From NCBI RefSeq assembly GCF_932294415.1, contig NC_065536.1:60165354-60229353 (forward strand): 64,000 nucleotides of DNA, given 5' to 3'. This DNA comes from Quercus robur. Taxonomy: Eukaryota; Streptophyta; Magnoliopsida; Fagales; Fagaceae. Shown here one piece after another: positions 45,744 through 58,021 of the stretch. Under the pieces are notes generated by a model that was not told the DNA's origin, ran no database searches, and saw only the letters and a program-made list of their open reading frames with translations. The position numbers were made by a program, and so were the translations under genes. How positions within the stretch are numbered: position 1 is the stretch's first letter; every line of letters starts with the position of its first letter.

Positions 45744-48464
45744 ATATCAACATGCCAAGGTCTCTAGGATACATGCAGCAACTTCTCATCAGGGAAAGAT
45801 TCAAGAATAGGTAAGCTGTCATCAGTGTGCTCAACGATTAATCTAGACAAATGGTTAGCTACTACATTTTCGGTTCCCTTCTTGTCCCGAATCTCGAGAT
45901 CGAATTCTTGTAACAATAAAATCCATCAGATAAGTCGAGCTTTAGCATTTTTTTTGGAGAAAAGATACTTCAGTGCCGCATGATCCAAATAAATTAAGAC
46001 CTTAGCCCTTAACAAATAGGACCTAAATTTATCCAAGGCAAAAACAATTGCTAACAACTCCTTTTCTGTTGTAGAGTAGTTCAATTAAGCATCATTTAAA
46101 GTCTTACTAGCATAATAAATCATATGGGGAACCTTTCCAACCCGCTGTCCTAAAACAGTACCAATTACATAATCAAAGGCATCACACAATCTCAAAAGGC
46201 ACTTTCCAATCAGGTGGTTGAGTGATAGGTGCAGAAGTCAACTCAATTTTTAGTCTCTTAAATGCATGGAGACACTCATCATCAAACACAAATGGGGAAT
46301 CTTTGGCAAGTAAGTTGCATAAGGGCCTTGAGATTTTACTAAAATCCTTGATGAACCTTCGATAGAATCCTACATGACCTAAAAATGATCAAATTTCCTT
46401 AATAGATCGAGGAGGTGGAAGGTCAGAATCAAATCAATTTTGGCCTTATCAACCTCAATACCACTTTCTGATATGACATGCCCAAGAACAATTCCCTTTC
46501 TCACCATAAAATGACATTTCTCCCAATTAAGAACAAGATTCTTTTCCTTACACCGCACTAACAGTAAGGATACATTTTTTAAAAGTGGACCCAAATACTG
46601 AAAAGTCATCCATAAATACCTCCGAAAATCATCCCACCATATTAGAAAAATACTAATCATGCACCTTTAAAATGTACCAGGAGCATTACAGAAACCAAAT
46701 GGCATGCGACGGTAGGCAAATGTTCCAAAGGGGCATGTGAAGGTAGTCTTTTCTTGATCTTTTGGTGCAATGGGAATTTGATTATATCTAGAATATCCAT
46801 CAAGAAAACAATAATAAGCATGACCAGCTAACCTTTCCAACATTTGGTCTATAAAAGGAAAAGGAAAATGATCTTTTCTTGTCATGGCATTCAACTTATG
46901 GAAATCAATGCATACTCTCCATCCCATTTGCACACGAGTTGAGACTAATTGATCATCCTCATTCTTGACAACTATTATGCTAGATTTCTTTGGTACAACT
47001 CAAACTAGACTCACCCAATTACTATCAAAAATTGGGTAAATAATACCCACATCCAAAAGCTTCAAAACTTTAGCTCTCACTACCTCTTGCATAATAGGGT
47101 TTAGACAACTCTGCGATTGACGTAAAGTTTTAGCATTTTCTTCCAAGTGAATTCTATGTATAACCACAGATGGACTAATACCTTTGATACCAGCAATTGA
47201 CCAACCTATGGCTTCCTTATGCTCTTGAAGTACACTTATCAATTGGCATTCCCTAAGGTCATCCAAATCTAAAGCTATAATGACAGGTGTCTCAAAAGAA
47301 CTAAAATGGCATACTTAACTGTGTCAGGTAATGGTTTCAACTCCAACTTTGGTGGTTCCACAGCAAATGGGGGTGGGGATGAAGAAAGTGGAAGATGGGT
47401 CACTTTTGGTTGCCAACTATCAGTACTTAAGAGAGGAACAAAATCTAACAATGCATTGACCTCTTCAATTGAGTGTTCAATATCAAAATTGTAACCAAAA
47501 AGATTTAAGCAAGCCTCTAGAGGATCCTCATAACTCGATTGTAGGAAAGTATCATGGACTAGAATCTCAATCACGTCAACCTCATAGATATCCTCATTGT
47601 CTAGCACTTGTTTACTTATGTGGAAGATATTAAGCTCAATGGTCATATTTCCAAAAGAAATCTTTATTACACCACTCTGACAATTGATCACAGCATTGGA
47701 TGTGGCTAAGAAAGGGCGACCCAAAATGACATGGATTTGTGTATTGGCATTTAGAGTAGGCTTAGTGTCTAACACAACAAAATCAACAGGGAAATAAAAT
47801 GCATCCACCTTAATCAGCACATCCTCAACAATACCTCTAGGGATTTTCTCAAACCTATCAGCTAATTGAAGTGTCATAGTTGTGGGTTTTAACTCCCCCA
47901 AACCTAGTCATAAGTATACTGAATATGGCAATAAGTTCACACTTGCCCCCAAATCTAGCAGAGCTCTCTCAAAGAAACGATTCCCAATCTTGCATGAAAT
48001 TGTAGGAGATCCGGGGTCCTTATATTTCACTGGATATTTATTCTGAATGATTGAACCGACTTGCTCTGTCAAAAATGCTCTTTTTAGGGACATTTGTCTT
48101 TCTCTTCAATGCAACAAGATCTTTCAAAAATTGGGCATAAGCAGGAACTTGTTGAATTGCATCAATAAATGGAATGTTTATTTGCACTTGCTTAAAAACC
48201 TCTAAAAGGTCTCCAAATTGTGCACTTTTCTGAGGACTGTTTAACCTTTGAGGAAATGGAGCTTTAGGAACAAACCTCTTATCAAGGGGAGAACTAAGAT
48301 CTTGAATTGAAATGAAGGGTGGGTTGTCCTTCTTTTCTCCATGATCATCATGTGAACTATGAGTTCCTTTTTCCTTTAACACAATATTTTCATCATCCTC
48401 CACTTTTGGCATTTTCACTTGATTATTAACTTGCTTACCAGACCTAAGGGTAGTAATAGACTAA

Positions 48465-48707
48465 GGTGGAGTTTGGATCCACATCCAGCGTCTATGTTTC
48501 AGCAACTGTGCATTTTCAGCCTTTTTTTTTTTTTTTTTTAATGAGTAGCGCCTGTGTCACTATTCATTGTCCATGAACATTGATTCTAGGCTTATGAACA
48601 GTAGAAAATTAGGTGAACAATAATTTCTTACACATTTAAAAATTATTTTGCTACAGTGTTTTCAGTTTTTCAATTTCAGCAAAAATAAGTTGTATCCAAA
48701 TGGACCC
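48465..48707. mobile_element. PIF/Harbinger-like MITE in the Athila gag region, 243 bp
   Basis: The ends GGTGGAGTTTGGATCC and GTATCCAAATGGACCC are inverted, with the target duplication TAA at 48462-48464 and 48708-48710. It is a sibling of 1666-1876 (shared CAGCGTCT, CAGTTTTT and GTATCCAAA phrases). Confidence 0.78.
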
Positions 48708-50235
48708 TAAACATGTTCTTGTCCATGAGTAGAACTAAAAGAACCATTGATGGCATACTGTCCTTTTGGGTTAGGTATAGGTTGACTAGGAGACTTTCCT
48801 TTTTCCCTCTCTCCAACTTGGGTTGCTAACTGGCCAACTTGATTTTCCAACTTTAAAATAGCTTGAGTATTCAAATGGGTGGAACTTTTCATCTCTTGAA
48901 TGGCTTGGCTAGTTGGTTGCATGAAAGTCTTGAGAGACTCCTCCAAAAATGATTGTTGTCTTGGTGGTGCTACAAACTGAGGAGTTGATTGAGGAATGGG
49001 AGGATATGCTTGAGTAGGTGTACAAATTAACTTTATTGATGCACTTGTTGTCCACCTATATTTGTGGGGGAATGGCTCTGCCTCCAAGAGAAATAAGGAT
49101 GATTTTGTCAATTTGGATTGTATGTCTCTGAAAATGGACTAACAAATGGTTTTCCATAATTATTCAATACATTTGCTTGCTCAATATAAAAATTAGGGTA
49201 ACTAGTTATGGAAGGACACATTTGTGTTGTCTGCATAGGACTTGCACAAATAGAGCATGTTTCACTTTGAACTTGATTAACAGAATTCACCCCTCTACCT
49301 AAAGCTAAAGCTTCAACCTTGCGAGTGATATTGTCCAACCTAGCTTTTATGTCTAAATCTTCATTAACTTCATACAATCCCCCTCTCTTAACTGTGGGGG
49401 CAGATCTCTCTCTACGATTGGAAAAATCCCATTGTTGTGAGCTTTTTGATAAATTCTCAAGAAATTTGTATGCCTCATCATCTACAATACTCAAAAATCC
49501 ACCACCATTCATGGACTCAATCATGTTACGATTTTTCTAAGTCAAACCATTATAAAAATATTGTACTAGTCTCCATGTTTCAAAACCATGGTAAGGACAC
49601 TTTAAGATCAAGTCCTTAAATCTCTTCCAACTCTCATAAAATTTCTCTTGTTCATATGGATAAAAATCTACAATTTCTCTCCTTAAAGCATTGGTCTTGG
49701 CCATTGGGAAAAATTTAGAGAGGAATTTTGTAACCAACAGTTCCCATGAAGTGATGGATCTAGGTGACAAAGAATTAAGTCATGCTTTTGCCTTATCCCT
49801 CAAGGAAAAAGGGAATAAATGCAAGCAAACAGATTCATTAGTGAAATTTTGGAACTTACAAGTAGCACAAATCTCAAGAAAATCCTTCACATGCATATAA
49901 GGATCTTCTTTATCCAATCCATGAAAAGTAGGAAGAAGATGGATTATCTGTGGTTTCAATTCAAAATGTGCAGTAGTGGTTGCAGGCAATACGATACAAG
50001 ATGGAGGGTTGGTGGTTATGGGTGAGAACAACTCCCTAAGAGTTTTTGAATCATCTCCTGTTTCTCCCATTGTGGATGAATAATCAAAACTAACAAGACA
50101 ATTTTTTTTATCACGTATCCAAGTTCTCATACACCATGCACAAAGAAATAATTTTTTTTTAATTAAAAGAAAAAAAATAACAAGAACTATTAGAAGGAAA
50201 TTTCAATTAAGACCTAATTTATTTTCCTAACCAAG

Positions 50236-50253
50236 TCCCCGGCAACGGCACCA
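50236..50253 (-). other. Primer-binding site of the Athila element
   Basis: The minus strand reads TGGTGCCGTTGCCGGGGA, starting six bases inside the 5' LTR edge. This matches the tRNA-Asp-type site usual for Athila. Confidence 0.85.
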
Positions 50254-50259
50254 AAAACT

Positions 50260-51733
50260 TGTTGTGAAATTTTAAAGTACTCGCAAGTGTATGAACCGTA
50301 CCGAAATATAGTTTGACAAGAATGAGGTTGAACCCACAGGGACTTGAACAAACGTAGGAAAATTAACCAAATCTTAACCAAATTAATCATAATCTAGTTT
50401 AATAAAAATTGGTTGTTTGCAATTAAATATACTAAGCAAATAATTAAACTAAACAAAGATAAAATATAAAGCAGTAAAGAGATGTAAACAATTTAGAGAA
50501 AGGAATTAAGATTTTGGAATCCGCCTTGTTAATTCATATCAGCATATATTTATGATCATTAATTTTTCCCAACCATTGCACGATAATCTAGAAATCAATC
50601 TTGCTATCGTGGAAAATATTATCTTTAAAACTTCTATTTAAATATCTAAAGCATTCTCTTCTTCACTTCCTAGGTATAAAATCAAATCATCAATTGTATC
50701 CGTAGCCAAACAAATCACAAGAGATATCCAATTTATTAATCAAGACATAATAAACCAAGCATTCAATTAACTAAGATAAATCCTAAATCATGAGAAAAAC
50801 ATGATTGAACTCATATCTAGAATCTCATTTTAGTCAATTGATATGAAGCAAGAACAATTTAAATCATTAAAGAACAACTATTGTGGGAAAAATCAAATCA
50901 CATAAATATTATTGATAATCCTTAACAAGGTTTCATCCTCAACCCTAATTATAAATTTAGCTACTCATGGTAATTGAAATAAAACACAAGAATAAAATAC
51001 TAAACGTTAAGCTAGACAAATAAAATAGAGAAAAAAATAGTCATAATGCTATCATGGAGAAAAGCTACAGAGAAGCCATATGTGGCACTGCCTCTTGCTC
51101 CAATTTTCTATTTTGCATCTCAGCCTAGCACTAGCCTCCCTGAATTTTGCCCTAAAGAGCCTTTAAATAGGTCAAGGAATCCTATTACAAGTTGAATTCC
51201 CGTTTGGAGAAAATCCCAGATCTTTAGACTTCACTTAATCGACGATTTTGGCCCATTTAATGTCAGAATTCGGACTTTTGCTAAACTATAAAGTTGTATC
51301 CCTATAAGTTAAATTTCCAACCCAACTTGAATCATCTCAATTGGACATCTGAGCCGAAAGTTATACCAAAAATACTAACTGATGTGAAAGCTAGAATCCT
51401 AATCCGAATTGGACTTGGATTTGGTGCAAATTTCCTTTGATTCCCTGCTTCAATTGGACTTAAATTTAATTGGGTTAGCCTTCTTTAACTTCATCATGGC
51501 CCTTATAAAAGTAAAGTCCATTAGCTTTCTTCTTTGCACAAATCCATTTATTTAATTACATTCTCCTACAAAAGACAAATTCGCGCAATAAAATTCAATT
51601 AAGCACAAAATTGATTATTCAGCATTATTCCAAAACAAAATACAAAATGCATAAATTAACTCAAAATAAGTATGATAATTCTTTCTAACAATGATATAAA
51701 TATGCAAAATTAAGCTATTATCAATGCACATCA
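50260..51733 (-). repeat. 5' LTR of the Athila element
   Basis: 1,474 bp, the same length as its partner. Followed by ACACA. Confidence 0.9.
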
Positions 51734-52461
51734 ACACACACCACCACAGTCCCAACTCCATCACCATCACAACTTGATTAAAATCCACCTCCATCGCCGT
51801 CACCAAATCCGAACCCGCAAAGGCACAACTACACCACAACCACCCACCACCATATTTCACCCACTGATACACCCAACCACAACCAAATCCACCGCCACAC
51901 CCAAACCCAAATCAAAACCCATACCCACCACTAAACCCAAAAGAAGACAAACAAACCATTGAACTCTGTAAACGCCCCAAAAAAGAGAAAAAAGTTGGTT
52001 TAGAACTTTTTCCTTATTTTATTTTGGTTTATCACACATTGGGTCCTAAGTGACATGATTCTTTGTGTGCATGTGTTTCTAGGGTGAGGTGTGTGTGTGT
52101 GTGTGAGTCTCTTTTTCTTGTTTTTATTTTAGGAGTCACCACTAACCATTGATTTTGTATTCGATGTGGTTGGTCACCTGTTTATCTAATTCTTTTTCAA
52201 TCACCTAATTAACTAAACCAATTTTAAGGGTTTATTAATTGAGGTAAACCAAAAGTCTTGAACCAAAAATCTTGGACTTGGAAGTTTGATTACGTTTGGG
52301 GAAGGTGTTAGGCACCTCACACCACCTATCTAACGGATAGAACCCCATTTGAATTTATTTCAAGCGTTATCTTTTTAATGAAGAAATAAGATACCTAGCA
52401 TTTTGGTTTTTGGAAAAGTTTTGTACAAACAATACACACACACACACACATATATATATAT
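51734..52461. other. Right flank of the Athila insertion
   Basis: CCA/CAC-rich DNA continuing the left flank, then (GT)n at about 52090 and (CA)n(TA)n at about 52431-52461. No gene is seen. Confidence 0.45.
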
Positions 52462-53276
52462 GAGATGGGTTCAAGTTACACCTGGTGTAACTCTAAAGAG
52501 TTATACCTTTTTTAAGCCATTAGATTTAAGTAGATCCAACGGTTAAAAAAAAACTCCATTATTACAATATGTTTATTAAAATGTCATTAATTATCTTCAT
52601 TTATTACATTTTAAATCTATCTCTGAACCCAACCAAAAAAATAAAAACGTCTTATCTCTCCCTCTCTACGTTTGGTGTTCAAACTGTTAGTCTCTCTGTT
52701 TCTCTCTCTCTCTATCTCCTCCTCCATTCCTCCTCCACCACCATTGTTCCACCTCCACAAGTTGCCGGCAGAGAGAAAAAAAAAAAAAAAAAGCCGAATT
52801 GTTTTTATTTGTGAGTACTCTCTTTCTATTTTTCCTTTCTTTTCTGGTGTGAGTGCATTTTTTTTTATCTGGTCTGACTCTCTCCAGAACTCTACGTTGC
52901 TTTTCTGGTATGTTCTTTTCTGATCTTACATTTTTCTTTGGTGATGGTTGTTTTTTTTTTTTTTTTTCAAATACTCTGGATAGTTGAATAATTTTGGTAG
53001 CTTATGCTGAATCATTCATTTATTTAAGTAGTCTATTCATTGGTCTATTGGTTGGTTGTTAGTGCTTCGTTTTCTATTACTTGATTCATTCATTTTTCTT
53101 TGGTGATGGTTTTTTTTTTTTTTTTTTTTTTTAAAAGCGTTCTATGTGTATGATCAAATGCCGCTTAGAAGTTCTTATCTTTCTTTTCCTATACTAATTT
53201 TGTATTCCATATGGGTTTTCTACATGTTATTATGTAGTGCTCTAATGAAGCCATGCTGCTCTAATTGGGTTTACAG

Positions 53277-53435
53277 GTCCTTTATCCGCAATTGGATCCA
53301 TACTCACAGGAATTGACTACATAGGTCTAGGCCATGTGATGGTGTTTGCTAATGGGGGATTACTCCCAAGCTTTGGAAGAATTATCAAGAGAGCAATAAG
53401 GTTGGAGACACGAAAAGGCAGTCACGGGGTTGCAA
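53277..53435 (+). pseudogene. Exon-like segment in the left arm of the inverted repeat
   Basis: After an acceptor-like TTTACAG the plus strand reads GPLSAIGSILTGIDYIGLGH then VMVFANG. The mirrored copy at 55871 to about 55715 (minus strand) encodes the same start but shifts frame at a G run. I do not recognise the family. Presence in both arms shows that it was captured before, or during, formation of the inverted repeat. Confidence 0.45.
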
Positions 53436-53979
53436 TTGCATATGTTGATGTGGTTAGCACAATCATCTTTCAACATTTGAGTTTAACACTTGTGCTAGGC
53501 ACCCCTAAAATATTGCAGAAGAGATTCAGTGCAAAGGGGCTGTTATAAAGCAAATGTTCCTCAAAAGTATGCCAGGAGATGAGAGGATTCCTATAGTGCT
53601 CATGGATAATGACATTATTTCCCCCCTCTTTTATAGAAAGAAAAAATAAAATAAGATTTGAATTTTTCCTTTGATTGTCCATTTACTTGGCATTGTTATG
53701 ATTCAAACATATTTCACATTTTGAGAGGAAAAAAAAAATTAAAATGGATTTCAATGAACAACTTTTTTCTTCTATTAGCTGCCAATCTTATTGAGCAGGT
53801 ATGAAATCAAAATGTTTCTCCTGGAAAATTAAGTACCCCATTGATGTTACCATATGATGAATGTAAGGCTATGAACATTGTTGATTTGTTATACTTTAAT
53901 TTCTTGTAATGACTTTCTATGATTGTCAAACAACTTTCTGTGGTGGTGATTGTGTCTGGTTCCATGCTAATCATCAGCA

Positions 53980-54012
<33 letters not shown>

Positions 54013-54429
54013 AGATGAATTTCATTGAAACACAATAGAACCACTATAAACCAAGTCTATGTTTGCCTGAGGCAGGGGGTAACACTATAGCATATGAGCT
54101 ATGACAAATTGATACAACCTTTTAAAAAAAATTTGAAGAAAACAATCCACAACTGTTCCTCCTAGCCATGGGGATTCTAATCAATCAATAATCTAATATT
54201 TCATTTCCTCTAAATCACAAGATATTATGATTTGTATTGACTAATCCAAAAAGATTCAATCTAAAACTGAACTGTTTCCACAACAAGACAACCAATAAGA
54301 AAGGTTGTTACTTATGCCAAAAAAATAAAACTATCTATTTGTATACAATATCAAGGGTAAAGCCAACTATAAGAGTTGCTATAGCATCAATCTATTTGTT
54401 TACTACCATCAGTACCATGGCTACGAAAA

Positions 54430-54850
54430 TCAGCTACAGCTTTAGCTGCACGATTCAATGTGTCTGAAACCCAAAGTGCTCCTTTGGCAAAGTAAGTGTT
54501 GTTGACTACAGCATGACCAGCTGCAACAGCTGCCTTTCTTGTAACCATTGCCGCTACTACAGCTGCTGTCCCAATGATTGTGCAGCTGACTTGGTGATTT
54601 CTGAAACATGGAATTTTTTGTCCACAGACTTAACAGTTTCCATGCCAACATGAATTTTATCAGTGAGTCCAATTCTATCGCTAAGCTCAGCAATCTTGGC
54701 TGCTGCAGTAGCTGAGACTCCATGGTACTCATCAAAAGCTTTGGCCTTGATTAATGCGTCTTTGCCTAGAACATATCCCTCGGCTAGCATTGTTTTGACA
54801 ACTTCCTAAGCTACTGTTACAGCTTCTTCGGAGGTGGAGACACATTGTCC
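54430..54850 (-). pseudogene. Captured fragment of a BPA1-like (ACD11-binding partner) gene
   Basis: The minus strand encodes SEEAVTVA, a stop where relatives have Gln, then EVVKTMLAEGYVLGKDALIK, AFDEYHGVSATAAAKIAELS and VKSVDKKFHVSEITKSAAQ. After a one-frame shift near 54575 it continues GTAAVVAAMVTRKAAVAAGH and NTYFAKGALWVSDTLNRAAK. This is the alpha-helical C-terminal half of plant BPA1/BPL proteins, which bind the sphingolipid-transfer protein ACD11. The N-terminal RRM domain is absent. It has one nonsense change and one frameshift, and an acceptor-like TTTAGCAG before the segment suggests genomic (intron-containing) origin. It sits in the loop of the inverted-repeat element. Confidence 0.75.
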
Positions 54851-55714
54851 TGTGTGAATAACCTGCTAAAGTGTTAGCTCAAACAGAACAATAAAGTTAA
54901 AAATGCAAATTCAAACAATAAATTGTATATGTATTTAAAGAATTTTTATTTCATAATCTGGCATTATGGATAATATACCTGCAATATGAAAATTTTATAA
55001 CTCAATGAATAAACTATCTTGGAACTCCATGACCAGACATTATCTTGCATTTCCTAACATAAGAGGATTCAGAGGCAGTGCAGTGCAGCTATACTAATGC
55101 AGTGCAGTAAAGTGCAGTAAACAGAACAGTGCAGAACCACTAATGCAATAACTTAAAGCAGCTATACTACCTGTTATTTAGAACCACAAAGAAAGATAGA
55201 TCATCCCTAAGAAATTGTTATTAAAAAAGCAAACACACAAAGCTGCAGGTACCCCCTCAAAACAAGAGGTGAGCAGTAGAAAATCGAAAAAAATGAGGCA
55301 TATGTCCTTAAATAACAGTATTCCAACATACGTCCTTAAAAACACACTGTTAATGACATTAAATTGAAGCAAAAACAGTATTCCAACATAGGTCCTTAAA
55401 AAAACAAAACAAAAAACCAAATAAAACTATTTCATCATGATTAACAACATAGGTCCTTAAACATAGTTCCTTCAGCTACTTGGACTCAATATATATATTA
55501 ATTCCACCAAGGAATGCTCATTTTGTGATTCTCTTCAGCCACATGTATCTAAAGTAGAACAAAAAAGGGTATAAGTAAATTTGAAACATGAGATATATAT
55601 TATTACAATAAAAAATTCTTTTAAAAAAAAAACTCGAAAAATGTAATGAAAAAACTCACTTTATGCTAAATCATCAATATCATTGTCATCAACCTCTGTA
55701 AACACCACTCCCAC
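54851..55714. other. Loop DNA of the inverted-repeat element
   Basis: AT-rich, with short tandem phrases (CAGTGCAG words near 55080-55130; AACATAGGTCCTTAAA repeated near 55330, 55390 and 55445). No further gene fragment is recognised. Confidence 0.45.
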
Positions 55715-56881
55715 TGCAACCCCGTAACTGCCTTTTCGTGTCTCCAACCTTACTGCTCTCTTGATAATTCTTCCAAAGCTTGGGAGTAATCCCCATTAGC
55801 AAACACCATCACATGGCCTAGACCTACGTAGTCAATTCCCGTGAGTATGGATCCAATTGCGGATAAAGGACCTGTAAACCCAATTAGAGCAGCATAGCTT
55901 TATTAGAGACACTACATAAAAACATGTAGAAAACCCATATGGAATACAACATTAGTATAGGAAAAGAAAGATAAGAACTTCAAAGCGGCATTTGATCATA
56001 CACATAGAACACATTTTTTTTTTTTAATAAAAAAAAAACAACCATCACCAAAGAAAAATGAATGAATCAAGTAATAGAAAACGAATCACTAACAACCAAC
56101 CAATAGACCAATAAATAGACTACTTAAATAAATGAATGATTTAGCATAAGCTACCAAAATTATTCAACTATCTAGCTCAAGTTGCTCTATTCAATATGGT
56201 CGAATATATTGGAACTAGCATAAATTAAACAAAATTTATACTGTATATGATGACAGTCAACAGTTAGTACCAGAAAAACAAAACTGCAAAGCCTATGAAA
56301 AGCTTAGGCACTTCAACTATAGATTAGATGCTAGAGTCTTTGAAAAAAAAAAAACAACCATCACCAAAGAAAAATGTAAGACCAAAAAAGAACATACCAG
56401 AAAAGAAACGTAGAGTTCTGGAGAGAGTCAGACCAGAAAAGAAAAGAAAAAAAAAAAAAAACGAGCACTCACGATAGAAAAGAAAGGAAAAATAGAAAAA
56501 GAGTACTAACAAATAGAAACAGTTCGGCTTCTCTTTTTTTTTTTTTTTTTTTTTTTGCCGGAAACCTGTGAAGGTGGAACAATGGTGGAGGAGCAACGGA
56601 GGAGGTGATAGAGAGAGAGAAACGTAGGTTTAGAATGTAGAGACAGAGACAAACGGAGAGACTAACGGCTTGAACACCAAACATAGGAGAGAGTCAGTAG
56701 ATTTCTTTTGTTGGGTTTGGAGATAGGTTTAGAATGTAATAAATAAGGGTAATTAATGAGATTCTAATAAAAATATTTGTAATAATGAGGATTATTTGTT
56801 AATCATTGGATCTACTTAAATCCAATGGTTTAAAAAAAATGTAACTCTAAAGAGTTATCAAGTGTAACTTGAACCTATCTC

Positions 56882-58021
56882 TATATCTATATATATATAT
56901 ATATATACATGTGGAGTATTTATTTATTTATAATGTAGCATGTGAATATTAATCTCAAGAATTTATTTACAAGCAAAACCTCTGAAGTATATATATATAC
57001 ATAACATGTGAGAAACCTTTACCACATTGCAAGAAATGACAAATACAATAGCACGTGAATATTTATTTACTAAATAGTTAGCATGTGAATATTATATACT
57101 ACACAAAAATTTATTACAACATGAAAATAAAAGAGAGATGAGGTAAGAAGAATAGCACCTTGTTGTCATCCACCACATTTTCTCATTTTATCATGCAAAA
57201 AATAACACAATAAAAATACATTAGTTCCTAGAAAGAGAAGAACTAGGTAAGCTTGATTGATGCCTATGAGTTCAATGAGATTGAACCATAGGCACAAATC
57301 TCTAAAGATATAATCCTAAGAAAATTTTTTAACAACAATGCTAAGAAAGAAATGCATGGATTATTTTGAAAACTATTTTTCTTTAAAAAGTATGCTCATT
57401 TTGTAAAAAGAGTTCTTTTATACTTTTGAAAACGTTAGCTTTTGAGAAAATAGAGTTTTGGGGGGAAAAACACTTCTTCTTCTTCTTCTTCTTCTTTTTT
57501 TTTTTTGAGAAATGGTTTTTGACAAAAGAGAGAAAGTTTTGGAAAAATATTTTCATCATTTTTTTTAGAGAAAGATTTTTTTTTTGAACGGGCACAATTT
57601 AATAGGTTATTTTTGAAAAGTTTTATTATTTATTGAGAAAAGTTTTGTGAAAAAGGTTTATTTAGAGAAAGGAAATGCCAAGGATTTTTTTTAGAGGGAA
57701 CTCGAAAATTCTATGCCATCTTTTAAAATTTATTTTGAAAACCATAAAAAAGATACTAACTTTTAGAAAACAAAGAGAAAGAAAGTTTTAGAGGAAAAAA
57801 AAAAGAAAAAAAAAGAGCTTCATGGATTTTTTAAAGAAAGAGGGTTTAAATTTTAACAAATCCCATTATTTTTATTTTAGTGACACAGGGTTTTTATTTT
57901 GTTTTTGAAAAGTTTCATGGGTTCTTTTTTTTTTTTTTTTAAGAGAAAAGATTTGAATTAAAATCCCATGATTTTTATAGTGGAAGGAAACTTATGTTGA
58001 AAACATTTTTGTAGGGAAAAT
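56882..58021. other. AT-rich spacer, no gene
   Basis: Microsatellites (TA near 56885-56905; CTT near 57475-57495) and poly-T/poly-A tracts. It ends at the copia LTR edge. Confidence 0.5.

Larger units (their letters stand above)
40182..51733 (-). mobile_element. Ty3/gypsy Athila-lineage LTR retrotransposon, full ends, broken coding
   Basis: An 11,552-bp fossil on the minus strand. It has two LTRs of 1,474 bp each, TG...CA ends, and the target duplication ACACA (40177-40181 and 51734-51738). Parts, approximately: gag 50.1-48.0 kb, protease near 48.0 kb, reverse transcriptase 47.2-46.4 kb (CIDFHKLNAMTRKDHFPFPF; the MPFGFCNAPGTF region), RNase H about 46.3-45.8 kb, integrase C-terminal region about 44.7-44.3 kb. 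Gag begins with the Athila-type LLPTFHGLDKEDPYMHVKDF. The region toward the 3' LTR shows no env-like gene. Coding is broken many times (ten or more). LTR divergence is about 5-7% by eye, older than the Tat element. It holds two solo LTRs and one MITE. Confidence 0.9.
52462..56881. mobile_element. Long inverted-repeat (foldback, Pack-MULE-like) element carrying gene fragments
   Basis: The left arm (52462 to about 53435) and right arm (about 55715 to 56881) are inverted copies, roughly 95% identical by eye outside homopolymers and one block of about 150 bp found only in the right arm (near 56170-56330). The outer ends are GAGATGGGTTCAAGTTACAC and the complement GTGTAACTTGAACCTATCTC. The flanks are TATA repeats (TATATATAT left, TATATCTAT right), so a 9-bp target duplication is possible but cannot be proven. 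The arms contain UTR-like CTCTCTCT DNA, an intron-like stretch and an exon-like segment. The central 2.3 kb contains a BPA1-like gene fragment. Long terminal repeats plus captured gene pieces fit Mutator-type Pack elements. No transposase is present. Confidence 0.75.

Noticed and set aside
51734-52461. Right end of a MITE matching the TTAGGCCCTGTTTGG edge at 39651
   Set aside because: No inverted partner or matching 3-bp duplication was found on the right side.
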